Shown here piece after piece: positions 45,855 to 57,515 of a stretch of 64,000 bases of DNA (the first letter of the stretch is position 1; each line of letters opens with the position of its first letter). Below the pieces are notes generated by a model, which had not been told where the DNA came from, ran no database searches, and was given only the letters and a program-made list of their open reading frames with translations. The DNA lies in NCBI GenBank assembly GCA_033060915.1, contig CM065378.1, forward strand, positions 35,855,001 to 35,919,000, written 5' to 3'. Both the position numbers and the translations under genes were made by a program. This stretch comes from Euryodendron excelsum (taxonomy: Eukaryota > Streptophyta > Magnoliopsida > Ericales > Pentaphylacaceae).

Positions 45855-46025
45855 GAATGTTATACAAATAGAAAAATTATACAAAATCTATCACCAGAAT
45901 GATGCAGTTAAATGAGAGCTATTCATTTGAAAACAAAACACTCATGATTGATTGTGATTCTTATTTACAAAAATACCACTACCACATCATTCTGGTGTGA
46001 TTTTTATATAAATTTTTTTAAAAAA
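45855..46025. mobile_element. Palindromic MITE, same family as 7394-7570
   Basis: The left arm runs from GTTATACAAATAG to CACCAGAATGATG. The complement of the right arm carries CACACCAGAATGATG and ATTTATATAAAAATC-like words. The arms pair imperfectly over about 50 bp. Internal words (AAATGAGAGC, ACACTCAT, TTATTTACAAAAAT) match the copy at 7394-7570. Confidence 0.6.
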
Positions 46026-46072
46026 TTGCATTTTCCTTAAACTAAATGACAAAATATTGAAGTCTATATAAA

Positions 46073-46294
46073 GGGCCCGTTTGATACAGTTTTTTTCAAG
46101 TTTTTTTGGACTTGCTTTTTTGGCCTATAAGCAAAAAAAAAACAAGTTTTTTTGTTTTTGTTTTTGTTTTTTTGTTTTTTTTTGTTTTTTTCTTGTCTTA
46201 ACTTATAAAAGCAAAAAAATAAAAAAAATTTAGATTTTTTGCTTATGAACCAAAAAAGTCAAATGAAAAAAATAAGAAAAAAGCTGTACCAGCG
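46073..46294. mobile_element. Candidate MITE with TTTGATAC / GGTAC ends
   Basis: The left end GGGCCCGTTTGATACAG and the complement of the right end, CGCTGGTACAGC, share a partial inverted repeat. Inside, GCAAAAAAAAAACAAG and TTTTTTGCTTATG-like stretches pair. It resembles the element at 20110-20306. Confidence 0.4.
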
Positions 46295-49200
46295 TGATGA
46301 TTTCATAATCAACCTAGATAGCTTATTAGTTATAACTTCTGACCAGAAACGTTCGTTTTGCCTTTTGTTGCTGCAGCTTATTATCAGGTAACTACATATG
46401 TAACAGCTCACCACCATTGACCTTGTGATCCAATGGCACTTAGAGTGCCCTCTTTAGGTTCTATCTCTTTCTTGTCAGATTTTACAACCTAATTAATGAT
46501 GCAGGGAAGTGTGTAGAAAAATAAAGAACAAATGATAATTAGTTTGACTTCGTTGATTTATGCATGAATACTCGAAAGCAAACTCTTCTTCAATTTGTTG
46601 ATTAACGTATAATACAAATAAAAAAAAAATATCAATGACGGTTGATTTACACAGAATACCCGAAGTTAGAAAATAAGAGAACTTTCTCTATAATCTTATT
46701 AACTCATTCACTCATAAACTCATAAACTGATTTGGGACAAAGCCTTTATGTCTGATTATATAGAAAAAATATTGCAAACCCTAATCGACGGCTAAAATTA
46801 AGAAAACATGAAAAATTACCAAAAATGGCAAATTCAAGTTAAGTTCAAATTTAGCTACTAGAAACTCAAACAAATATTTTAAAACAAAAGACAACGAAAA
46901 CGGAAATTTTTAGACACAGTTATTATTAAAACAAAAGTTTTTTAAAATAGTAAGAACATAAAATTGAAACTCTAAATGATGAAATTTGGGTAAAATAAGG
47001 TAGGGTCTATAGTTTACTATGGATATTGATTTCCACCACGTTTTCAATGAGACCATTAAATTTCACGTGATTCTGAGATTGACGCTTGTAATTTTTGTTC
47101 TGCATCAATTAGTTATGAAATTATGATGATTTTCAATGTTTTCCTTTACAGGGAGCTAGACAAGAGGAAAATGGCTCCATTTGCAAATTGCAAGAACTGT
47201 TTTGGTTGCTTCATGGACTATGCAATAATGCAAGCAGTTTTTTCTGGGAAAACTCCCCTTCTACGCGTGAAAAACTAGCACTAGAACAAGGGCGGCTTCA
47301 TACTTGAAATATTTTCTTAGAAATGGACTTGGTATTCATGCTCACCACTGCAAATTCTGCGTGGAGACTCGGACAAAGTCAAGCTTTTCGTATTTATTTT
47401 CTCAGGTTCCATACTGTAACTAATGCTTGATAGGGATTCATCACCAAACACTATTGTTTAGATTTCTTCACTGTAACTGAAAGACTAATTAAATACATGG
47501 AAGAAAGACTAGAAAATTGCCATTTTTTTAATTTTTGTTTTACCAGTTATTTATTTAAATTCGTTTAAAACTGGCCATCTTCAATTAAAAGTTGATGAAG
47601 TTAAAGATATCGGGGAAGAAGGACGTGATTCATGAAGAACCAGTCGTCTCTAGCGTGACTTAGGCCTAGAAGCTTCTATTGGTCCTCTCAGCTCGTATGA
47701 TGCAAAATGGAATTTTTGTAGGCATTTCCAAGCAATTGTTTAGATATGCACGCGCACGCAGATACATACGCAAATACATACATTTACATCTGTTTTCAAG
47801 ATTGATCAGTAATTCTTTAGAGTAGTTGGTGGAGGCATTTTGTTCAGAATATGATTTGTTTTTACTAATATTTGTTTCATTTTGTTCAGAATATGATTCG
47901 TCTTTACTAATATTTGTTTCAACTAATAGTCTGCAGAGATGCTCTTACGTACTCTTCCCCAAGGAACTTGCTTCATGAAATCTAGATCATGCAAAAGAGA
48001 TTTAGTGAAACTGGCCGGAGATGATTCTTTTGAGAATATCTTCTCCAAAAAACTCGCTTTATATCAATCAAAGTCATGCAAATGAGTAATTCAATTAAAT
48101 CAACAGACTAATACAAGCAGAGGCGGACCCATCAAGGGCTGCCCCACTTAATTGGCTCTTGTACTACTTTGAATTTTTTTTATGTATATTTATTTAATTT
48201 TAGATTATAAATATATGTTTTGTCTCTACTAATTTACAAATACTTACATTTGCTTCCTTCTAAATTTACTAATAATTATTTTTGCCTCCACTAAATATCA
48301 TTAAATCTGTAGTAAAAAATCTATATATATCTCATTAACCTTTCATTATTTGGCCAAATAATCAACACAATCCTAATTAACCCTGTATTCATAGACTCTT
48401 GGTTATCTAAATCCAAAAATTCATTCTCAAAATTTTAAACTTTAACTAGCCAAATATGAATTTAATTTTTGATATGATTTTTGTATACAACTTTTATATT
48501 TAGGTAGTGCTCTTTTTTAATGTCTTTAATATGATCATCTATTTTATTATATAAAATACATTGTCAATTACAATAAAAAAAAATCGTAAATGATGTAATG
48601 TAAATTTTATCTCAGCTGAACAAAAATTTTGGATTGGCTCTGCATACAAGCCCAAGAGAAATTATAGGGCTGTCCTTCCTACTCAGAAAAACTTTCTATT
48701 AAATGAGTAATTCATCGAATGGGAGATCTAAGAATACGCGGAAATTTTGAGACAAAATGAGATGGCCACTATTCTGTCATTTTGTTTTAAAGCTAAATGG
48801 CTACCCAAAAAAAAAAACAGAAGAAAAGATTATGTGAAAGTCGCTGTCATCATTCCATTTTTCTTCACTTCTTCTCTCCCACAAACCCCGAAACCCGGCG
48901 CCCCTCCCCCCCCCCCCAGGGGGAAAAAAAAAAACAAATGCTCTTACCAGATGGTTGTTGAAACCTATAAGTAAGAAGAGAATACATTTTGCTTTTAAGT
49001 GCTCCTCAATTTTCTCTCTCTCTCTCTCATGGGAAAAAGCATGACAACTTGCCAGTTTTTACTTTGTCTTCCAGGGAGTCATCTTTACAGCAATCTCCAA
49101 TGGCTCCTCATCTCTGAAATGCCGAGTTGCGTGGTTCCCTTTCACCCTCTCTCTCCTAGCAGCCTTGCTTAACTTGTTCGCATTACTCATAATAGGACTC

Positions 49201-49313
49201 AAGTACAAAACAAGAACTAAATTGGGTTGAGTGCGACGAACTTGAGAGGAGAACGGCAGAAACAAGTCGACGGACTCCAAAAACGTAGAAGCAACCGACT
49301 CTAGATCCCTCTT
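46295..49313. other. Intergenic, no gene recognised
   Basis: AT-rich. A 42-bp tandem doublet (TTTTGTTCAGAATATGATT...) lies at about 47837-47921. About 48120-48640 looks like another degraded repeat, beginning AGGCGGACCCATCAAGG. A C10 run lies near 48908-48918 and a CT run near 49014-49029. Nothing is supported as coding. Confidence 0.5.
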
Positions 49314-49865
49314 TTTTGAAAATATTTTCAAAATATATATATGTTTTCAATTGAGTGCTTTTAGTTAAAACTTTTAAATATTGGAGATGGGCAATCTATA
49401 CCATTAATGTGTAAAGGTGTGATCGAATGGTCACATTTAAAATGGTGGCTAGAATATTTGAATTTTAATGGACACACCTATTCCAAATAAGTACATTTGA
49501 GTCTATATAATGGTAATCTTATTAGACCATTAGAGGCGGTTATGATAGATGTTTGTATGCATCAATTTCTCTCTGTTTTATTATTCATTGCTAGAATATG
49601 TTTACTGCAGAAACAAAATTTTAGATTTTTGACAGACTTGTAAAATCTGAAGGTATTTGGTTCTGACTTCGTTTGTGCAAAACGCAGTTAGATTATAGAT
49701 TATTCTATGCTTCATTGTATCTTGGAGGCGATTCGCCAGTAACCTGGTACACACCAGATTCATTGAATTGGTGGGGGCGAATATCGTCTTAAGAAAAACG
49801 ATATTTTATCGTGCCTTGAAGCAACCGTTCATCATTTTCTTCTTCTAGAGAAATTTGCACCAACA
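49314..49865 (+). repeat. 5' LTR of the copia element
   Basis: Starts TTTTGAAAATATTTTC, with T where the 3' LTR keeps the canonical TG, and ends CACCAACA. No convincing primer-binding site follows; an ATG-starting stub (ATGACTTCATCTACAAG, 49885 on) may be the worn gag start. Confidence 0.8.
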
Positions 49866-51734
49866 ATCTTAAGACGATATTAATATGACTTCATCTACAA
49901 GAATTATTGGAATGTTAGATGAATCCAATTTTCAAAAGAAGAATAACGGGTATGTTTTTCTGTTTTCAAAGGGAAAAGTGCACGTTTATTTTATGAGCCT
50001 TATTTTTTAGTTTCTTCCATGTATAGCCCATTGTACTGTTGATGCCTTGATATCTCTGTGTGATGATATATATACATTAGAGAAAGTATAATGTACCGTC
50101 TTGTTCTTTGGTTCGATAAATGTGGAGCAAAGTTCGTATTACATTAGTAGTCTAAATTCGGTTGTCATGGGTCTTTGCGAAGAAGGATCACATTGTACTA
50201 ATTGCTGCGGCCCAAGAATGTGTATGGCCGTCATTGTGTGATGGTCTCTGTTGCTTGTTAGCAACGGTTATAGGAAGTTTCTCATGCTTAATTGGGGAAT
50301 GATCTTGTGCCATTGTGCAATAGTTTTACATTGAGCACTATTGACACTTATACAAGAGAAAACCTATGGGAAAATATTGAAATCAAAGGCTAATATACCT
50401 GCACGAGATGTGTCGATTAAATTGGGCCATATAGTTGGCCTTGTTGTTTCGACCGATTTGTTCAATTAGGCGCATTGGTTCGCGCATGATTTGAATATTG
50501 CATGAATTCTATTTGTCTGAAAAGCGACAGAGATTTGGCCGATTGAAGTTATGGCATGAATCTGGTTTTGATTGGGTCTTTATGGAAAAGATGAGTAGTG
50601 CCCTTTTTCGATGCCAGTCGCCAAAGTCGTGTCTGTTTCACAAATGGCGCCCTAACTGTGAATAGGGTCCAAAATTGGTATGGTCTTTTGTGGTCTGGTT
50701 CTCTCCATCAATTTAAGCATGTTGACCTACATGGCCATTACAGCAAAGCCATTAAAATGATGAAGGAGATTGAACGTGAAATATTTATGATGATTCAGTA
50801 TGAATTTTTTTTTTTTGGTCAAAGCAACCCAGGATTCCTGGTTTGTGTACAAAGTGTATTGCAGCATAATTGGTTCGGATGGGTATTGTTCAAAGATGAT
50901 GTAGAGGCTGTTCACGGCTATTGATGGACATGGCTCCTACATAACCAGTGGGCTTACCTTCCTAAAGTTTGTCGGTTGACTGTGTCTACCGTCATAACGG
51001 TTACAAAGGTTTAAACATTACCAAACTTGTAGAGGGTAATGTTTACGTGCTTTTGTTAGCAATACTTATATCTACACCAATACACATCATCAGACACAAC
51101 AATACATGGGCAATCATATGATGGTCAATAGAGCGCAAAAGTAGTTTTACTAAGCCGAAGGTTTAGCCATTGACCAAAACTCCGAAAATCGATTCAAATG
51201 ACATTAGCCAAGTTGCAATCAGACACGAGTAAAAGGAGAATGGGGCCCATGTTTTTATTGGGAACCCATGGATCAAGTCTGCTTTGTGCCTATAGAAAGC
51301 CAACACAGCACGTTGGTAGTCTGCAAGTTGTTGACTGAACCAATGGGTTGCAAGTCGAGCCGACTCGTGTCCAAGTGGAGAGTCGCGGTACTGTGTTGCT
51401 ATTACATTCAGGTTTGCAATTACTAGCCTATAAGCTCATGCAAGCCCATATGTTCCTATGGGCCCTTGTAAACATGGGCAAGGGCTGTGAGCTTCGGTTT
51501 TTTATGTTTTTGGTTTTTATCACTGCATTCGGAATTTAAATTTCTATTTGCTATCACATGCTATTATTATGATATACCATGTTCTAGTGTATTGAATATT
51601 TTCATTATTGTTATAGTTTTTAGCGAGTTTCATTTTTAAATTTATTGGTGCTGCATATAAACTTATATTGATATGTGAGCATGGTATGAAATGGAATTTA
51701 GCATTATACGCATTTTTAGACATGGTGGAATGTT

Positions 51735-52400
51735 TCCCAATAATTTATACCATTGTATCCTAAATTGGTAGAGCTATTGATCAATTAAAATATACTAGAG
51801 TAATTGGTCATTGCTGTGTGCTATGACGTGTGTACAATCTGATATTGCTTGTGCGGTTGGTAAACATAGTAAATTTACCTAGCATTATTTATTGGAATAT
51901 TGTAACTAGAATTTTAAAATATTCCAAAGGAACCATAGACTATTGTTTATGTTACAGTGGGTATCCTACAATTTTGAAGAGATACATTGACGCTAATTAG
52001 ATAACTGAGCAGAATGATCATATATCAACTAGTGAATGAATTTTTATTCTTGGCGAAGGAGTAATTTCCTAAGTTTCAAGAAAATTTTTTTTATTACAAA
52101 CTTTGCCATGGTGGCTGTGTTTGTAGTTTTGGTTTTTTGTAACAAAGAGGTAAAGTGGCCTAGGAATTTGTTATAGCAAATTTTTATTTTGCTTGTATCT
52201 CTACATTGTGATAATGAGACTACATTATCATGGGCTCATAGCCAAAATTTATATTGATAAGTCTAGGCATGGTCTAAGACTTGAGTATGTGAGACAACTG
52301 CTCACTACTAGAGTAATTAGTAATTACTAATGGTTTTGTGGAATCGTGCCAGAACAAGGCACGTAGATTCACTAACTCAAAATATTTGCAAGGAATTTGA
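51735..52400 (+). pseudogene. Copia RT C-terminus and RNase H remnant
   Basis: Across several frames one can read LLCAMTCVQSDIACAVGKHS, then LKYSKGTIDYCLCYSGYP and RYIDAN, then LHCDNEATLSWAHSQNL, KSRHGLRLEYVRQLL and DSLTQNICKEF. In this order these are the familiar signatures of the end of copia reverse transcriptase and its RNase H. Frameshifts and stops separate them. I cannot recognise gag, protease or integrase in 49866-51734, which may be rearranged or foreign sequence. Confidence 0.75.
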
Positions 52401-52999
52401 TGGAAAACATCAATGGGATGGGTTTTTGCCCAAATGAATAGTCACCACTGATGGAAGCTCGACTCAATGCTTGAAATATCAAGTCTTGAGTTCAATGAGT
52501 CAAAGTACATCAGATGTAGTGACTGCAAGCACTACACAAAATTTTCATCCCAAGGAAAAAGTGCTTAGTACCAGTAATGTATAAAGGGAAGGTTAAGCAA
52601 TATGCTCTTAATAGGCTTATAACAAATCGTGTTGGAGTGTTAAAGTTACTAGAACACTTTAGATAAGTTTACCTATATGAGTGTCGAAGGTGGTGCCGCC
52701 TTCTATGATGACTTGGGCAGTCTCTAGAGTGCTCATGAAACAAGATATAGATACAATGCCAATCCACGTGTCGGCTTTTATAAATTTACCTGAAGAGAAG
52801 AAAACTTATGTGTGAGACGTGTCCGGTTAATTATATAGGATTGCTAGTTCAAAGCGTGCCTGCTATGCAATTCTTGTTAACTTTGATGTGTTTTCACTAA
52901 CTGAAGGTTCAAATCTATAAGACACCTTCATTTATGCATTAGTTTTCCTTGTCTGGTCAAGAAGTATTTCTTCAAATTATTTTAAAAATGGTGAGAGAT

Positions 53000-53554
53000 T
53001 GTTGAAAATATTTTCAAAATATATATATGTTTTCAATTGGGTGCTTTTAGTTAAAACTTTTAAATATTGGAGAGGGGCAATCTACACCATTAATGTGTAA
53101 AGGTGTGATCGAATGGTCACATTTAAAATGGTGGTTAGAATATTTGAATTTTAATGGACACACCTATTCCAAATAGGTACCTTTGAGTCTATATAATAGT
53201 AATCTTATTAGACCATTAGAGGCGGTTATGATAGATATTTCTATGCATTAATTCCTCTCTGTTTTATTATTCATTGCTAAAATCTATTTACTGCAGAAAC
53301 AGAATTCTAGATTCTTGACAGACTTGTAAAATCTGAAGGTATTCGGTTCTGGCTTCATTTGTGCGAAACGCAGTTAGATTATAAATTATTCTATGCTTCA
53401 TTGTATCTTGGAGGCGATTCGCCATTAACCCGATACACACCAGATTCATTGAATTGACAGGGGCGAATATCGTCTTAAGAAAAGTGATATTTTATCGTAC
53501 CTTGAAGCAACCATTAATCATCTTCTTCTTTTTCTAGAGAAATTTCCACCGACA
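53000..53554 (+). repeat. 3' LTR of the copia element
   Basis: Begins TGTTGAAAATATTTTC and ends CACCGACA. It shares the whole length of the 5' LTR with numerous substitutions. Confidence 0.85.
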
Positions 53555-55439
53555 CTTCTCACACCGCCAACGCGAAATTTATCTGTTCTTTTGCTTGAGT
53601 CTTTTTATTGGCTTTGCTTTTATCACTGTTTTTGGTTGTTGGTGGATTCTTTGTAGGGAAAATACTGAGGGAAATAAGCGATATGGGGATGATAAATGTG
53701 TCAGGCTTTGTGACAGATGGAAGTGCTCAAGAATCTGCTCCGAATATTGATGCTTAATAGCAGCACATGGGCAGAGCGCGCGCACACATATATAAACAAA
53801 ATGATCTCTCTCTCTCTCCCCGTTGTTATAGACGGTCATGTGGTAGATATGTTTCACTGTTCGAGCATGCGAGTTCGCTTAATAAAACTTCGGCGCTAGT
53901 TGATTTTCCATGAAAAGAAGGCCTTTATTCATCCATGTATCTATTTATATTTAAATTATGAATAATGTTATATAAATAAAAAATTTATATACAAAAAAAA
54001 GTGTCTTAACAGGAACCTTTCACTTCAAAACAACCACTATAATAGTTTTTAATTTTTAAATTACTACTGTCCCGTTATTTTGTATATAAATTTTATATGT
54101 ATTTTTTTTTGTAAGAATAGCATTTTCATTAACTGATATATTTGAGTTTTTAATAGTAAAACATTGCAGTGCATTCTCGTGAAACTCTAGGTTATGTTTG
54201 GTACAATGAATGAAAATGAATGGTACGAGAATAAGAATGAAAATGGAACGGTCATTTTTATTCTCTTATTTCGTAAGTGTTAGGGTGTTTAGTGTTGGCA
54301 TATTTTTTAGACAAAAACACTTTGATTGTAATTATGTAATGAGTTATATTTGGGCCAAGTTTCAAGTTACTGTCAAAGTATAAGCTGCTGAAACTGAAGT
54401 ATACGTTGCTAAAACACGCAGAGTTAAAACTTTAAAACTACACTTGGTGAAGAGAAAATAGACACAGGTCTTGCATTTGTAATTAATAACCCTTACTTGC
54501 CGGAGGTAGAGAATATATATGTACTAGATATAACTTGTACCTATGACACTCCCACCAAAATATTTCATTTAATTTTCATAAATTGAATATGAAAAATACG
54601 CCACAATATTTAAATGTGAATGTGAAAAATTAAATAAATTGTTTGGACGAGTCCTACTTAATAAGGCATAACTTATCAAATTTAAAAAACTATTCAAATA
54701 ACAATAAAAAATCTTTAGAAGATTTTTACAAGTCATGGGACTTACATGAGGCAAAATTTGAGTTTAAGATAAAATATTCAACTAATCTCAATTATTGAAT
54801 ACATTTCAAAACTAATTTTGAGCCACTAGATATAAATATGAAAGAAACATTTTTAAAAAAAAATATGTTTGATTATATATATATATATATATACATATTC
54901 AGCTTGCAATGCATCATCTAAGTGGAGCTAAAAGGTTCTCTATAAACATATATATATATATATAATATGTATCTATATATGTAAATATATAATATTTATG
55001 TAAAGATTCACTTGTTTTTGTGCTACTAGCATGAATGCTAGACTGTGAGGCCTGGATATAGAGATTATTATATATATAAAGTCTTGAACTTCTTGCTCTT
55101 TTACTTTCCCTGCGACAGACAAACCCTATGCTACGAACTTTCTGAAGTGGTGACCTCACATTCCCGAAACCACAACAAACCCCATGAAGCGAATTTATTC
55201 CCATCTCAAGATTCAATTGGCCGTGGACTTGAGACGCCAATGGACTGCTAAAGTCTGAGAGCTTGGACCAGTTTCAGCCATTCCAATTGAACAAAACATT
55301 GTAAAAAGGGCCCACGTTGCATTAACGAACAGAACAGCCAACCTATTGCGCAAACCAAAAATATGCATTTGATTTAGCAATTATAAGAGGTTAAAAAAAA
55401 AAAAAATTTAGCAATTATACATACATGACATAAGAGTAG
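53555..55439. other. Intergenic with MITE and TA microsatellites
   Basis: About 53955-54128 is another copy of the palindromic MITE family of 7394-7570. Near 54190 is a lone end of the TATGTTTGGTACAA type also seen at 19776. TA runs lie at about 54877-54893 and 54947-54963. A CT run lies near 53803-53819. No gene is recognised. Confidence 0.55.
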
Positions 55440-56336
55440 ACTCTCTGTCTCTAGCGTGAAGCTAGCTCTACACTCTGAGCTTCCTCCCATGGCCATCCTA
55501 GGAGAGAAATCTCAGCCTTACTCCACCTATCCTTCACCCATCCTGGTTTTCTAGTTCATGATTCAACCCTCCTATTCTGAAACTCTGCTTTCCTTCTAGT
55601 ATTTTTACAATTTTCTGTGTAAACCATCCTTTTCTCCTTTGATTGTTCTTAACTCATATTGATCTTCATTTTTGCTCAGCTTGGTTCCTATTTTTTTCTC
55701 CTCTTGTATCTCCCTCATGGATACTCCTGAAGTGGATAATCTAATTATCTCCCTTGACCCAGACCCTTCAACAGCCTCCTCCTTATCTTCACATTGGTTT
55801 ATAGGCAAGATTTTATCAACTAAGATGATCAATAGAAATGCTGTGAAGGCTATTTATTATTCATAGGGCTTGGGGTCTAAAAGGTATGGTGGATGTCAGG
55901 GAGGAAATATCATAATACTTTCATGCTCTGCTTTTTTGAATCAAAGGATAAACAAATGGTTCTTGGCAGAACCCCTTGGACCATTATGGGGTGTCTCATC
56001 AACCTCAAAAACTGAAACCCTAGCCTCACCAGTGGAAAAGTGGATTTTTGAACAGCTCCTTAATGGATTCAAATACACGGACTGCCTCCAGACCGTATGA
56101 CAAAACAAAGTGCTATTAAAATTGTAGAGTCATTGGGATCGTTAGTTTCCATCGATGGATGGAGCACAACAGAGGGCAGATACAGTAAGTGTGTTCGTAT
56201 GAGGGTGGAGATTGCTATCACAAAGCCATTGCTAACTGGTTTTATATTGAGAATTGAAGGTTTATCAGATCTGCAGATTCATTTTCGCCATGAACGCTTG
56301 GGGGATCTATGTTACTGTTGTGGTCGTCTAAGTCAC
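55440..56336 (+). pseudogene. LINE ORF1-like fragment (DUF4283-like and zinc knuckle), truncated by an LTR element
   Basis: Plant L1-type retrotransposon ORF1 proteins carry a DUF4283-like domain followed by a CCHC zinc knuckle, thought to bind the element RNA. Here, from an ATG at 55717, one reads SSHWFIGKIL, then in another frame RAWGLKGMVDVREE, FHALLFESKDKQMVLGRTPW and WIQIHGLPPDRMT, then AIKIVESLGSL and finally ERLGDLCYCCGRLSH. That order is typical. At least one frameshift and several stops break it. It ends exactly where the Athila LTR begins, in the middle of the zinc knuckle (CX2CX4H visible, last Cys missing). 55440-55716 may be its 5' leader. Confidence 0.75.
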
Positions 56337-57477
56337 TGATCGTTCTCGAAAGAGGATTGAAAAAGTAATTTAAAAACCAAACTTATTACCACTCGTGAGA
56401 ATAGTAGCAAGACGGGTATCGTTCTCATGACCGAAATGCTGAGTTACGTTTGCTCGTAATCAATTTCTAAGTTAACTGGAATAAGAGGAGGTTTTGAGTT
56501 CTATAATGTAATTCTAAATAAATAAATAAATAACGATTGAAAATGAGATTTGAAACAATGAGAGAAAATGTTTAGGGTTCAACTCCACTTCCTCCTCACA
56601 ACCCTATTATGTAAATGACCTAGGTTTAATTATTCAGATTACTTGGGAATCGCCAAAACTACAAGCCTTAATCGATTCATCTAGAGAATAAATTCACAAT
56701 CACAAAAGGGCATGGAATATCTTTGGCAAACACGAGTTGTCTTCAATGAATGAGCACGATCCGTCTACCTTGGGCATAATCCCTCTTAATTGATAATTGC
56801 AAAACAGTGAAAATAAATCGCATAACCGTGCAACCACAATCACAGAAAGCAAATTTGGATTTAAAACTAAAACATGAATCAATCAATGTCAAAATCATGG
56901 AAAAGAGTTATACAATGTAATATGAATATTTAACCCTTGAATCAAAATGTAAGAAAAGTTACTTGGATTCGGTTTCGTTTACACCCTAGAAAGAAGGTTT
57001 AGCCGCTCATGACTTTAGGAGAATCCATAGTCTTTCATGAAGAAACCATGGAGATCGTCCTTTTCCTTTGTGCTTGTTATCCCCCCTTGTTGCCTTCTCA
57101 CCGCCCCACCTTTAGAGCGCCCTTTGCCAAAAGGAATCCTTCTCCTTTTATATTTTCCTTTTCTTTTATTTTAATTTCTTTTCCCTCAAAATTGGTTCCA
57201 GCTGTGTATTCCAACCCAAAGTGAATTGGACTTCTCTAATTGCACTCTTGGCCCTTCAACTTCAAATGCTCGTGCAAATCAACTCCTTCAAATCCCGGAC
57301 TTTTCGTCTTTTATCCTCAACATGGATTTAAACCATCGTGTTGTCCAAAATTCCGCACATCGAAGTCGCGTAACCTACAAACACCGAAAAGAGCAAAACA
57401 AGTAATATGGAACTAATGATAAAACCTAACAAGTGTAGTTTAGAGGACCTAATTTATACATATTTTGGCACTTATCA
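56337..57477 (-). repeat. 3' LTR of the Athila element
   Basis: 1141 bp. In element orientation it starts TGATAAGTGCCAAAATATG (57477 down) and ends GAACGATCA at 56337. A TATA word, TATAAAAG, lies at 57152-57145 about 325 nt inside. The words CTCGTGAGAATAG and AAGACGGGTATCG near its end are ones I associate with Athila LTRs. The predicted target duplication next to it is GTCAC (56332-56336); its partner is off the window. Confidence 0.85.
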
Positions 57478-57515
57478 CGGCTCTCAACTTACACTTTGCT
57501 AGTCCTCGAGCAAAG
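57478..57515 (-). promoter_or_regulatory. Worn polypurine tract region of the Athila element
   Basis: In element orientation the LTR is preceded by GAGGACTAGCAAAGTGTAAG and then TTGAGAGCCG. The G-run usually present just before the LTR in this family is broken, consistent with decay. Confidence 0.6.

Larger units (their letters stand above)
49314..53554 (+). mobile_element. Degenerate Ty1/copia retrotransposon
   Basis: Two direct repeats of 552 and 555 bp (49314-49865 and 53000-53554) bracket about 3.1 kb. The 3' copy starts TGTTGAAAATATTTTC and is preceded by a purine stretch, AAAAATGGTGAGAGAT, as in plant copia elements. Between them only the end of RT and RNase H is recognisable. The interior is too short for a full copia gag-pol (usually about 4 kb), so sequence has been lost. 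By eye the LTRs differ at about 6-7% of positions, plus a small indel, so the insertion is much older than the Retand-like one. I could not fix a target duplication. Confidence 0.8.
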
